Source: Nitrosovibrio sp. Nv4
GTDB taxonomy: Bacteria; Pseudomonadota; Gammaproteobacteria; Burkholderiales; Nitrosomonadaceae
NCBI GenBank assembly: GCA_945888885.1
Contig: CAMDAX010000002.1
Location: forward strand, 1-46,462
Direction of reading: 5' to 3'
Length of the DNA: 46,462 nt
Position 1 is the stretch's first letter; each line of letters starts with the position of its first letter. The notes under the pieces were generated by a model. It had not been told where the DNA came from. It did not search any database and saw only the letters and a program-made list of their open reading frames with translations. A program made the translations under genes and the position numbers. This document shows, in pieces, positions 8,902-17,206 of this stretch.

Positions 8902-9209
8902 TCGTACTGCCTTTCCCATTTTCAGACCTCAGCCGAAAAAAACTGCGCCCAGCTTTGTTGTTGGCAGATGCAGGCCGGGGGGATTGGATCGCCTGCCAGA
9001 TAACCAGCAACCCCTATGCAGATGCCCGCGCAATCACCCTGGCAGAAAGCGAGTTTGCCGAGGGTGGCTTACAGCGCGTGAGTTATCTTCGCCCCGGCAA
9101 ATTATTCACCTGCCACGAGTCTCTTCCTGTTGATACCGCTGGACTACTCAACGAGGCTGCATTGCAACAAGCTCGAACAGCCGTTATTCAGATGATTCAA
9201 GGCTGTTAG
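8874..9209 (+). CDS. MazF/PemK-family toxin (endoribonuclease)
   Basis: Predicted type II toxin that cleaves mRNA and stops growth when its antitoxin is lost. The 111-residue protein shows the family pattern: an opening GQVVVLPFPFSD strand, RPALLLAD, TSNPYADARAITL and the later LQRVSYLRPGKLFTCHES. The start is a GTG at 8874, supported by AGGAGGA six bases upstream, which lies inside the antitoxin gene and gives translational coupling. The gene's TAG stop sits in gttaggt (9207-9213), which fits the integron core consensus GTTRRRY and could be where a cassette joined. Confidence 0.85.
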   Translation: MGAFAVGQVVVLPFPFSDLSRKKLRPALLLADAGRGDWIACQITSNPYADARAITLAESEFAEGGLQRVSYLRPGKLFTCHESLPVDTAGLLNEAALQQARTAVIQMIQGC

Positions 9210-9290
9210 GTATGAACTTAATCCGAACCTGGCACTTTTAATTGTAAAATGAACGATATGGCACTGTACAAGAGACTTAATCAAGAATCA

Positions 9291-9333
9291 ATCGAGTCTG
9301 ACCCCATTGAACCGCCATCGAGTCTGACCCCAT
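9291..9333 (+). repeat. Two 17-base direct repeats
   Basis: atcgagtctgaccccat occurs at 9291-9307 and again, identical, at 9317-9333, ten bases between them. The motif (complement ggggtcagactcgat) resembles short repeats scattered through many proteobacterial genomes near REP-associated transposases. Two copies only; not a CRISPR. Confidence 0.6.
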
Positions 9334-9354
9334 CGATCCTTAATGGAGGGTAGT

Positions 9355-9807
9355 GTGCCTGAGCAAACCTACAAGCGCATTGATCTCGCAAAGGAGCAAC
9401 TAGAAATAGCCCTTGAGATGTTCCTTCTGCGTCGTAGCTTCATTTCAGCGTTAACCCTTGCCGGTGCCGCTGAAGAGATTTTTGGGCAAGCTCTGATCCA
9501 ATGCGGTGAGAAGACAACATTACAGAATGAATATCCACTAATCGAACCGGTTGAAAATCTTTTCCGGAAAGAACCGTACAAGTGGAGTGAATTCACTGAA
9601 GGAAAGAATCGAGTCCGAAACGCCGCCAAACACATGAAAGATGCGTCGCAGACAATGGTTACTGCCGATATGGAGGATGAAGCCCTTTGGATGATCGTTC
9701 GGACTCTCGACAACCACACACGGCTTGGATTCAAACCAACACCACAGATGCACGAATTTGAAGATTGGTTCAATAAAAATGTAGTAGGGCTGAAACATGA
9801 GGTATAA
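9355..9807 (+). CDS. Small HEPN-motif protein of unknown role
   Basis: A 150-residue soluble, mostly helical protein. It carries RNAAKH at residues 88-93 (R-x4-H), the catalytic signature of HEPN ribonuclease domains, preceded by LAGAAEEIFGQAL, a helix also typical of HEPN folds. HEPN proteins are often toxins or defence RNases. An ATG at 9343 is in frame, but GGAGGG at 9345-9350 sits 4-5 bases before the GTG at 9355, which is therefore the likely start. The TAA stop (9805-9807) lies inside the first core box of an attC-like site, as is usual for integron cassette genes. No nucleotidyltransferase (MNT) partner is next to it. The fold call is an inference from one motif. Confidence 0.6.
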   Translation: MPEQTYKRIDLAKEQLEIALEMFLLRRSFISALTLAGAAEEIFGQALIQCGEKTTLQNEYPLIEPVENLFRKEPYKWSEFTEGKNRVRNAAKHMKDASQTMVTADMEDEALWMIVRTLDNHTRLGFKPTPQMHEFEDWFNKNVVGLKHEV

Positions 9808-9891
9808 CATTGCATTTGAGCCGAATGTTATGAGTCGACATACCTTTTCCTGCTGTGCTCATGCCCTGCGCCGCTCAACGCCGCGTTAGAC
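9802..9891 (+). other. attC-like integron recombination site
   Basis: A 90-base imperfect palindrome with the layout of an attC (59-base element). Left core gtataac (9802-9808) and right core gttagac (9885-9891) are complementary at 6 of 7 positions; the right one fits GTTRRRY exactly. Inner boxes tttgagc (9815-9821) and gctcaac (9873-9879) pair over six bases, with spacers of 6 and 5 bases that leave the expected unpaired base. Further in, atgag and ctcat also pair. The stop codon of the HEPN gene overlaps the left core. No integrase gene is in the window. Confidence 0.6.
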
Positions 9892-9926
9892 TCCCCATTC
9901 ACCACCTTACCTCGCAGGGGCCACTC

Positions 9927-10502
9927 GTGAGAATCGTTCTTACTTCCTTCGTACTCCTGAGTGCCCTGGCAGGTTGCGCCTCAATCAAACACACCTCAAA
10001 TGCTCAACAGCCAGTCGGCCAGACAGTACTTGCCGGTGTCGGCGATGTCGTCTTGCGTGTTGACAGGCAACGTGACCTAGAGAACTTTTTCGGGAAGGCT
10101 ACCATATCCGGACGCAAGACAAACGAAGGCTACTCTGAGCTCCGCTTTGCAGGTGTAGAAAGAACCGGTGAAGTTGTGCTGTACCGAAAGGATATGCGCA
10201 TTATTACCAACGAAACAACAATGAGCAGATCACCACTATCCACGATATTTGGTAGCTCCACTACATCAATGAGCGGTGCCTACACGAACTATGGAGGCAC
10301 AGGAACTATCAATGCAAATGCCCAGACGAACTATTCATCCACCATCATCGCGCCAACTAACGACTTTCACGTAGTTGTTCCTGCTGAAACCATCCCTGTG
10401 CGGCTCGCGCCTGGCGAGACAAGATTTCCGATGGAAGGCTACATCATCGAAATCGTCAAAGTAACACCCAATTCTCTTGAATACCGAGTTACAAAGCAAT
10501 GA
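9927..10502 (+). CDS. Orphan lipoprotein
   Basis: A 191-residue predicted lipoprotein starting at GTG 9927 (AGGGG six bases upstream); the frame is open further left to 9855, but that part has no protein character and overlaps the attC-like site. The signal sequence VRIVLTSFVLLSALAGC ends in a lipobox with the modified Cys at 17. The mature chain has a beta-rich first half and a Ser/Thr/Tyr/Gly/Asn-rich middle (SGAYTNYGGTGTINANAQ), then a compact C-terminal segment. I do not recognise the family. It lies between the attC-like site and the end of nuoN and shares no operon with either. Confidence 0.65.
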   Translation: MRIVLTSFVLLSALAGCASIKHTSNAQQPVGQTVLAGVGDVVLRVDRQRDLENFFGKATISGRKTNEGYSELRFAGVERTGEVVLYRKDMRIITNETTMSRSPLSTIFGSSTTSMSGAYTNYGGTGTINANAQTNYSSTIIAPTNDFHVVVPAETIPVRLAPGETRFPMEGYIIEIVKVTPNSLEYRVTKQ

Positions 10503-10658
10503 AGACCAAAAACAAAAGAGCAGAAATAAAAGGGGCCGGGGTCAAATTAACCTTATTGACACCCACAAAACTCACCCAAAACTGAGGGAGTCAAGGCGCT
10601 TGCTGAGACTCTAGCAGTGTGATCTTCAAAAGATGCAACTGTGCCGGGTGCTGCTGCG

Positions 10659-12104
10659 CTATATGGATTGTTGAATCGCGTAAGCGCACAGTGCCATCAA
10701 TGCCTGGGGAAAGAGGCCGAATGCGAGTACCGCCAGGCCATTTGCGCTTATCAGCAGCTTGACGTCGCCCGTTGGCAGAATGGGTGCATCAGTTTCGGGT
10801 TCGTCGAAATACATCAATTTGACGATACGCAGATAATAGAATGCACCGACCAGCGAGAATAACACTGCCACCACCGCCAGCCATATGTAACCCGCATTCA
10901 GTACCGCTTGCAACACCGACAGCTTCGCATAAAAACCTACCACCGGTGGAACACCGGCCAGCGAGAACATCAACAACAAAGTAATGAATGCATACCAGGG
11001 ATTACGCCGGTTGAGTCCTTTGAAGTCACTGAGTTTTTCGGCTTCAAATCCTTCCCGTGACAACAGCATGATCATGCCGAAGGTGCCCAGGGTCATCAAT
11101 ACATAAACCACCATGTAGAACATGGATGAGCTGTAGCCGTTTTCATCCCCGCTGATAATCCCCAGCAGCATGAAGCCCATGTGTGAGATGGTGGAATACG
11201 CCAGCATGCGCTTGATATTAGTCTGGGCAATGGCGGCGAGATTGCCGATGATCATGGACATCACCGCCAGAATGATGAGCATTCCCTGCCAGTCTGCCGC
11301 CATCGCCCCCATACCTTCCACCAGCAAGCGCATGACAAAGCCAAATGCTGCCAGCTTGGGTGCCGAGCCGATAAACAGTACGACTGCGGTGGGCGCACCC
11401 TGGTAGACATCCGGTGCCCACATGTGAAACGGCGCTGCGCTCAACTTGAAGCTGATGCCGGCAACGATGAACACCAGTCCCACCACCAGCACCGTATAAT
11501 CAGCCGCGCCACTCTGAATTACCGCAGTGACCTGTGCGACATGGAGGGCGCCAGTGGCACCGTAAACCATGGACATGCCATACAGCAGGAAACCGGAAGC
11601 CAGTGCCCCCAGTATGAAATATTTTATTGCTGCCTCGGTAGCATCCACTGAGTCGCGGCGCAATGCGACCATGGCATAGAGCGAGAGTGACAAAAGTTCC
11701 AGTCCCAAGTAAAGGGTCAGGAAATGGCTGGCGGAAATCATCACCATCATGCCCAGGGTAGCGAACAACGTCAGGCTGAAATACTCGCCGTTGAACATGC
11801 CGCGCACAGCGATATAGCCACGCGAGTACACCAGCACCATGGATACCGTGACATAGGTTAGCAGCTTCAGTATGTCGGCCATGGCATCGTCCACGAACAT
11901 GCCGGAGAAAGTATAAGTTACACCGGGAGCAGAGGTGGCAAAGGTAATCAGCGCGCAACCAAGCAGCGCAACCTGCGCCAGCAGATAAGCGATGTAACGT
12001 CTTTTTTCACCCGCCGCAAGATCGGCCAGCAACACCACGCACACCATTACCAGAAGAAATATCTCCGGATAGGCGGGGGCGAGATCAGGCGGCAAAAAAT
12101 TCAT
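10659..12104 (-). CDS. nuoN: NADH-quinone oxidoreductase subunit N
   Basis: Membrane-arm antiporter-like subunit of complex I, one of three proton-channel proteins. The 481 residues form about 14 helices. The conserved helix pair [17 protein letters not shown] and the broken-helix motif [20 protein letters not shown] with its key Lys are present. The ATG at 12104 follows GAGGATGATAA. Last gene of the nuo operon, 39 bases after nuoM. No clear terminator is seen downstream before the accessory region. Confidence 0.97.
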   Translation of the reverse strand: MNFLPPDLAPAYPEIFLLVMVCVVLLADLAAGEKRRYIAYLLAQVALLGCALITFATSAPGVTYTFSGMFVDDAMADILKLLTYVTVSMVLVYSRGYIAVRGMFNGEYFSLTLFATLGMMVMISASHFLTLYLGLELLSLSLYAMVALRRDSVDATEAAIKYFILGALASGFLLYGMSMVYGATGALHVAQVTAVIQSGAADYTVLVVGLVFIVAGISFKLSAAPFHMWAPDVYQGAPTAVVLFIGSAPKLAAFGFVMRLLVEGMGAMAADWQGMLIILAVMSMIIGNLAAIAQTNIKRMLAYSTISHMGFMLLGIISGDENGYSSSMFYMVVYVLMTLGTFGMIMLLSREGFEAEKLSDFKGLNRRNPWYAFITLLLMFSLAGVPPVVGFYAKLSVLQAVLNAGYIWLAVVAVLFSLVGAFYYLRIVKLMYFDEPETDAPILPTGDVKLLISANGLAVLAFGLFPQALMALCAYAIQQSI

Positions 12105-12143
12105 TTATCATCCTCAAATAAAGCAAACCGTATTTCGTTCCAA

Positions 12144-13628
12144 CTACAATTTACCACGGGTCACATGAGCCAGCAGATCATCCACCGTGGCATGCATCAC
12201 TTCTGTCAATGGCAGCGGATAAACTCCCATCCACAGTACTACCGCTGCCAGAATCGTCAGAATAAGAATTTCACGTCGATTGATATCCTTCAGTGCTTCC
12301 ACCCCAGGATTCGCAACCGCACCGAATACCACCCGCTTGTACATCCACAGGGTGTAGGCCGCACCAAAAATCAGCGTAGTGGCAGCAAGGAACGCATACC
12401 AGAAATTTACCTGGATTGCGCCCATGATGACCATGAATTCGCCGACAAAACCGCTGGTGCCGGGCAAACCGGAATTGGCCATGGCAAACAACATGAAAAA
12501 TGCGGCGAATACCGGCATCTTGTTGGCCACCCCGCCATAGTCAGCGATCTGGCGTGAATGCAGCCGGTCATACAACACTCCCACACACAGGAACATCGCA
12601 GCGGAGATGAAGCCATGTGAAATCATCTGTACCATTGCGCCTTCAACCCCATAGGCGTTGAACAGAAAGAAACCCAGGGTGACAAATCCCATGTGGGATA
12701 CCGATGAATAGGCGATGAGTTTCTTCATATCCGCCTGCACCAGCGCGACCAATCCGATATACACCACTGCAATCAGCGACAATGTGATCATCATGCCAGA
12801 GAGATATTGGCTTGCATCTGGCACGATCGGCAGGGAAAAACGCAGAAAGCCGTAACCACCCAGTTTCAGCAATATTGCCGCCAGTACCACCGAACCACCC
12901 GTGGGTGCCTCCACATGCGCGTCTGGCAACCAGGTATGCACTGGCCACATAGGCACTTTCACGGCGAATGCCAACAGGAAGGCGATAAATATCAGAATCT
13001 GTGGTGCCAGCGGCAGCGGCAGCTTGTGATAATCCAGTATCGAGAAACTGCCGCCGGAAACCGTGTAGAGATAAATGAATGCTATCAGCATCAGCAAGGA
13101 TCCCATCAGCGTGTAGAGAAAGAATTTAATTGCCGCATACACGCGATTGGGGCCGCCCCAAATACCAATAATGAGAAACATCGGGATCAGCGAGGCCTCC
13201 CAGAACACGTAAAACAGAATCGCATCGAGCGAGGAAAATACGCCGTTGACGATGCCGGACATGATCAGAAGCGCCCCCATATACTGCGACACCCGGTTGT
13301 TTATCACCTGCCACCCGGCCATGACCACCAGCGGCGTGGTAAAGCAGTTAAGCAGAATCAGCGGCATGGCGATCCCATCTACACCCAGATGGTAATGAAT
13401 GTTGAAGCGCTCGATCCAGGGGTGATACTCGACAAACTGCATGGCGCCCATCAGCGGGTCGAAGTAGCAATAAAGCGGGATCGCTACCAGCAGGCCCGTT
13501 ACCGATCCAACGAGCGCCAGCCACCTTGCCAGCTGAGCATTACGGTCGCTGCCAGTGGCGAGCACCGCGATGCCGGCAAGAATGGGCAGCCAGATAATCA
13601 GACTTAACAGCGGGAAACCAAACGACAT
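12144..13628 (-). CDS. nuoM: NADH-quinone oxidoreductase subunit M
   Basis: Second antiporter-like proton-pumping subunit of complex I. The 494-residue protein has the essential Glu144 in FWEASLIPM and a channel Lys at 224 in FAVKVPMWPVHTWLPDAH, followed by VEAPTGGSV. About 14 membrane helices. It sits 85 bases after nuoL; that gap contains a strong hairpin. All expected residues are intact. Confidence 0.97.
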   Translation of the reverse strand: MSFGFPLLSLIIWLPILAGIAVLATGSDRNAQLARWLALVGSVTGLLVAIPLYCYFDPLMGAMQFVEYHPWIERFNIHYHLGVDGIAMPLILLNCFTTPLVVMAGWQVINNRVSQYMGALLIMSGIVNGVFSSLDAILFYVFWEASLIPMFLIIGIWGGPNRVYAAIKFFLYTLMGSLLMLIAFIYLYTVSGGSFSILDYHKLPLPLAPQILIFIAFLLAFAVKVPMWPVHTWLPDAHVEAPTGGSVVLAAILLKLGGYGFLRFSLPIVPDASQYLSGMMITLSLIAVVYIGLVALVQADMKKLIAYSSVSHMGFVTLGFFLFNAYGVEGAMVQMISHGFISAAMFLCVGVLYDRLHSRQIADYGGVANKMPVFAAFFMLFAMANSGLPGTSGFVGEFMVIMGAIQVNFWYAFLAATTLIFGAAYTLWMYKRVVFGAVANPGVEALKDINRREILILTILAAVVLWMGVYPLPLTEVMHATVDDLLAHVTRGKL

Positions 13629-13661
13629 GTCTATTCCGTTATATGCGTTAGCGCGTACGTA

Positions 13662-13690
13662 GGCAGCATGTGGAGTAGCAACATGCTGCC
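13662..13690 (-). other. Intercistronic hairpin between nuoL and nuoM
   Basis: ggcagcatgt (13662-13671) and acatgctgcc (13681-13690) are perfect complements, giving a 10-bp stem and 9-base loop in the nuo mRNA. No U-run follows on the minus strand. It lies 33 bases before the nuoM start. Possible roles are mRNA processing, stability or partial attenuation of the distal genes. Confidence 0.6.
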
Positions 13691-13713
13691 CCCCACGGTT
13701 TTGCAGCTCATTC

Positions 13714-15669
13714 TCATGCGGGGAGCAACCAAAAACTCATCAATACGAACACACCGACGATCATGGTAAATGCGTAATGATAGATATAGCCTGACTGGAA
13801 GCGGCGCACCAGCATGGCGCTCCAACTAACCACCCGCGCTGCACCGTTGACAAAGAATCCATCTATCACTTTTACATCGCCGAATTTCCACAGCCCACCA
13901 CCAAGTGCGCGCGCGCCACCAGCGAAAAGCCATGAGTAAAATTCGTCAATAAAATATTTACGTTCAAGCAAGGTATAAAACGGCCCGGCGATTTGCTTTA
14001 GTTTCTCTGGCAAATCGGTTCTCACCCTATACAGGTACCAAGCGGTAAAAATTCCACCTGTGGAAAGCCAGAATGGCGCGGTAGTGAGCGCATGGGTCAT
14101 CATCCCCCCTATTCCGTGAAATTCCGCCGCCATTTGTGCAACTGCTCCATGCTGCGATGCAATCTGTATGCTGTCACCAAAATAGCCTTCAAACAGCATC
14201 GGTCCGATCAACCAGCCTGCACCGACGGTGGGGATTGCCAGAATGATAAGCGGCAGGGTCACTACCCAGGGCGATTCGTGCAAGTGCTCCTCGGTGTGAT
14301 GATCCATGCGTGGCTTACCATGGAAAGTCATGAACAGCAGGCGGAAAGTATAAAACGCTGTGATGAACACGGTAGACAGTACGCAAAAATAGGCAAAACC
14401 AGCACCGGGAATATTGGCAAAATGCACCGCTTCAATGATGGCATCTTTGGAAAAGAATCCGGAGAAACCGGGCACCCCGGCGCTTGCCAGTGCCGCCATG
14501 AACATGGTCCAGTATGTAATAGGCATGTATTTTTTGAGTCCGCCCATTTTTCGCATATCCTGTTCGTGATGCATGGCGATGATTACCGAACCCGCGCCCA
14601 GAAACAGTACTGCCTTGAAAAACGCGTGGGTCATCAGGTGGAATACCGCCACCGAATAAGCCGATGCACCCAATGCTACCGTCATGTAACCCAGTTGTGA
14701 TAAGGTGGAATACGCCACCACCCGTTTAATGTCATTCTGCACAATTGCTACCAGCGCCATGGACAACGTGGTAATTCCGCCGATTACCAATATCACCGTT
14801 AGCGCGGTCTCGGATAACTCAAACAGCGGCGACATGCGCGCCACCATGAAAATACCTGCGGTCACCATGGTGGCGGCGTGGATCAACGCGGAAATTGGTG
14901 TTGGCCCTTCCATCGAATCCGGCAGCCACACATGCAACGGGAACTGCGCAGATTTTCCCATCGCACCAATGAACAGCAGAATGCACGTCACCGACATCAG
15001 CATCCACGGCGAACCGGGAATGATTTCAACTGTCTGGCTTGCGATCTGTGGCGCATGCGCGAATACCGCCGCATAATCCAGCGTACCAAAATACATCAGC
15101 ACCATGCCAATGCCGAGGAGGAAGCCAAAATCGCCGACGCGATTGACCAGAAAGGCCTTCATGTTGGCATAGACCGCTGTCGGGCGGGTATACCAGAAAC
15201 CGATCAGTAAATAGGAAACCAGTCCCACCGCTTCCCAGCCAAAGAAAAGCTGCAGAAAATTATTGGCCATCACCAGCATCAGCATCGAAAAGGTAAAGAG
15301 CGAGATATAGCTGAAAAACCGCTGGTAGCCAGGATCATCGCGCATATAACCGATGGTGTAGACATGCACCATTAAGGACACAAAACTCACCACCACCATC
15401 ATCGTGGCTGAAAGCTGGTCAATCAGAAAACCAATTTCAAAGCGGGTGTCGCCAGAGGTCATCCAGGTATAAACGCTACCGTTATAGACATTGCCTTGCA
15501 ACACATCCATGAAGACCGTAACCGACGCGGCCACACACACGAGCATTAGCGCAATGGTGATGCGATGACTCAAAGCCGGGCCAATCACACGGCCCAATAG
15601 ACCGGCGATAAGTGCCCCTGCCAGCGGTGCCAGCGGAACCAGTAAATAAAGTTTCTGCATCTCTGTCAT
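13714..15669 (-). CDS. nuoL: NADH-quinone oxidoreductase subunit L
   Basis: Largest antiporter-like subunit of complex I, with the long lateral helix at the C-terminus; 651 residues. Motifs: GWEAVGLVSYLLIGFW with the essential Glu, and GKSAQFPLHVWLPDSMEGP with the channel Lys. The ATG at 15669 is taken; a second ATG three codons later (15660) is also possible, since neither has a strong ribosome site. The 58-base gap to nuoK holds a weaker 7-bp inverted repeat (15689-15695 with 15716-15722). Confidence 0.97.
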   Translation of the reverse strand: MTEMQKLYLLVPLAPLAGALIAGLLGRVIGPALSHRITIALMLVCVAASVTVFMDVLQGNVYNGSVYTWMTSGDTRFEIGFLIDQLSATMMVVVSFVSLMVHVYTIGYMRDDPGYQRFFSYISLFTFSMLMLVMANNFLQLFFGWEAVGLVSYLLIGFWYTRPTAVYANMKAFLVNRVGDFGFLLGIGMVLMYFGTLDYAAVFAHAPQIASQTVEIIPGSPWMLMSVTCILLFIGAMGKSAQFPLHVWLPDSMEGPTPISALIHAATMVTAGIFMVARMSPLFELSETALTVILVIGGITTLSMALVAIVQNDIKRVVAYSTLSQLGYMTVALGASAYSVAVFHLMTHAFFKAVLFLGAGSVIIAMHHEQDMRKMGGLKKYMPITYWTMFMAALASAGVPGFSGFFSKDAIIEAVHFANIPGAGFAYFCVLSTVFITAFYTFRLLFMTFHGKPRMDHHTEEHLHESPWVVTLPLIILAIPTVGAGWLIGPMLFEGYFGDSIQIASQHGAVAQMAAEFHGIGGMMTHALTTAPFWLSTGGIFTAWYLYRVRTDLPEKLKQIAGPFYTLLERKYFIDEFYSWLFAGGARALGGGLWKFGDVKVIDGFFVNGAARVVSWSAMLVRRFQSGYIYHYAFTMIVGVFVLMSFWLLPA

Positions 15670-15727
15670 GAAATCCGGTTATTAGTTCTGGATTGCCAAT
15701 GCAGTTCCTGTTTTCCAATCCATGAAA

Positions 15728-16033
15728 CTATCCTTTGAGTTTATTCAGGTCATCCACATTGATGGTGCGCAGGTTGCGGAACAGCACCACCAATATCGCC
15801 AGACCAATGGCAGACTCTGCTGCCGCCACGGTCAGTATAAAAAATACGAAAATCTGCCCCGATACGTCTTGCAAATAATGCGAGAACGCAACGAAATTCA
15901 TGTTTACTGCCAGCAACATTAACTCGATCGCCATCAGCAGGATGATTACGTTCTTCCTGTTGAGGAAAATGCCGACAACACTGATGGCGAACAAAATCGC
16001 ACCAAGCACCAAGTAATGGGATAACGACACCAA
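15728..16033 (-). CDS. nuoK: NADH-quinone oxidoreductase subunit K
   Basis: Small membrane subunit of complex I, 101 residues, three helices, with the conserved Glu in [13 protein letters not shown]. The start is a non-ATG codon: TTG at 16033 gives [12 protein letters not shown], which lines up with the usual NuoK N-terminus; a GTG follows directly. An AGGGG lies upstream. Gene 45 bases after nuoJ. Confidence 0.96.
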   Translation of the reverse strand: MVSLSHYLVLGAILFAISVVGIFLNRKNVIILLMAIELMLLAVNMNFVAFSHYLQDVSGQIFVFFILTVAAAESAIGLAILVVLFRNLRTINVDDLNKLKG

Positions 16034-16078
16034 GTTAACTGCCCCTTTTTAGGACCACATCAAACACAATAATAATCA

Positions 16079-16684
16079 TTATTCTTTCTTCTCGGATGGC
16101 ATCGATACCATCCGTACCCGGTCTGCGCGCTTGACTGCCACTTGTTGTGCCGGATCAAGAAATTTGGTACCGGTACGATGGCGCAGAGTCAATGCGATCG
16201 CAGCAACTATCGCCACCAGCAGAATCACCGCCGCCAGTTCAAATGCATAAACATATTCGGTGTAAATCAAACGACCCAGCTCCTTGGTGTTGCTATAATC
16301 AGCGGCACGCGCTGCTGGTGTGGGCATTTGGTCAAGGCTGAACTGCTTACCCATCACCACAATGGCCATCTCGGCCGCCATCACCAGTGCCAGCAATGCG
16401 CCAAATGGAAACCATCTCCAAAAGCCCTTACGCAGATGTTCGAGATTGATATCCAGCATCATCACCACAAACAGGAACAGCACCATTACCGCCCCCACAT
16501 ACACCAGCACCAGGGTGATAGCGAGAAATTCCGCTTCCAGCAGCAACCATAGTCCGGCACAAGTAAAAAAAGCCAGTACCAACAGCAATGCTGCATGCAC
16601 CGGATTACGGGCGGTAATGACACCCAATGCGGATGCCACCAGCACTGTCGCAAAAAAATAGAAAATTATGTCCTGAAAACCCAT
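16079..16684 (-). CDS. nuoJ: NADH-quinone oxidoreductase subunit J
   Basis: Membrane subunit J of complex I, 201 residues with five helices and a polar C-terminal tail. The conserved third helix with LVYVGAVMVLFLFVVMML, which contains the pi-bulge and the Tyr/Gly motif, is seen around residues 58-76. Start ATG 16684 lies 19 bases after the nuoI stop. No strong ribosome site, consistent with coupled translation within the operon. Confidence 0.96.
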   Translation of the reverse strand: MGFQDIIFYFFATVLVASALGVITARNPVHAALLLVLAFFTCAGLWLLLEAEFLAITLVLVYVGAVMVLFLFVVMMLDINLEHLRKGFWRWFPFGALLALVMAAEMAIVVMGKQFSLDQMPTPAARAADYSNTKELGRLIYTEYVYAFELAAVILLVAIVAAIALTLRHRTGTKFLDPAQQVAVKRADRVRMVSMPSEKKE

Positions 16685-16703
16685 ATGTGCCTAATAACAA
16701 GAT

Positions 16704-17192
16704 TCATCGATAGCTTGCATCTGCTTCCCTGTCTTTCGCTATCTGGTCTTCATGCCGATCTCCCACCGCCAGCAGCATCTGCTTGGTATAAATCAGGTCG
16801 CCACGTTTCTCGCCGTGGTATTCCAGAATGCGGGTCTCAACAATCGAATCCACTGGGCAGGATTCCTCACAGAAGCCACAGAATATGCACTTGGTCAAAT
16901 CGATGTCGTAACGCGTGGTGCGCCGGGTTCCGTCATCACGTTGCTCGGATTCAATGGTGATCGCCAGCGCCGGACATACCGCCTCACACAGCTTGCAGGC
17001 AATGCAGCGCTCTTCTCCATTGGGATAGCGGCGCAGCGCATGAAGACCGCGAAAACGAGGTGATTGCGGCGTTTTTTCTTCAGGAAAATGCACCGTGATT
17101 TTACGCGCGAACATGTAGCGTCCGGTAAGCATCATTCCCTTGAGCAGCTCAAACAGCAGGAAAGTGCGGAAAAAATCTTTAATCCGGTTCAT
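16704..17192 (-). CDS. nuoI: NADH-quinone oxidoreductase subunit I (two 4Fe-4S clusters)
   Basis: Ferredoxin-like subunit of the peripheral arm of complex I carrying clusters N6a and N6b. From the ATG at 17192, preceded by AGGAGAATGCC, it has 162 residues, the normal size; the frame is open nine codons upstream without support. Two CxxCxxCxxxCP motifs: Cys 63/66/69/73 and 102/105/108/112. An amphipathic N-terminal helix links it to the membrane arm. It lies 14 bases after nuoH. Confidence 0.97.
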   Translation of the reverse strand: MNRIKDFFRTFLLFELLKGMMLTGRYMFARKITVHFPEEKTPQSPRFRGLHALRRYPNGEERCIACKLCEAVCPALAITIESEQRDDGTRRTTRYDIDLTKCIFCGFCEESCPVDSIVETRILEYHGEKRGDLIYTKQMLLAVGDRHEDQIAKDREADASYR

Positions 17193-17206
17193 GGCATTCT
17201 CCTGTC

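Noticed and set aside
9174-9213. Inverted repeat aacagcc/ggctgtt ending in gttaggt, considered as a second attC
   Set aside because: The left part does not contain an RYYYAAC core and there are no inner boxes; only the single core-like gttaggt remains.
12807-13607. 266-codon plus-strand frame
   Set aside because: Exact antisense shadow of nuoM; His/Gln-rich as expected from the opposite strand of a membrane protein gene.
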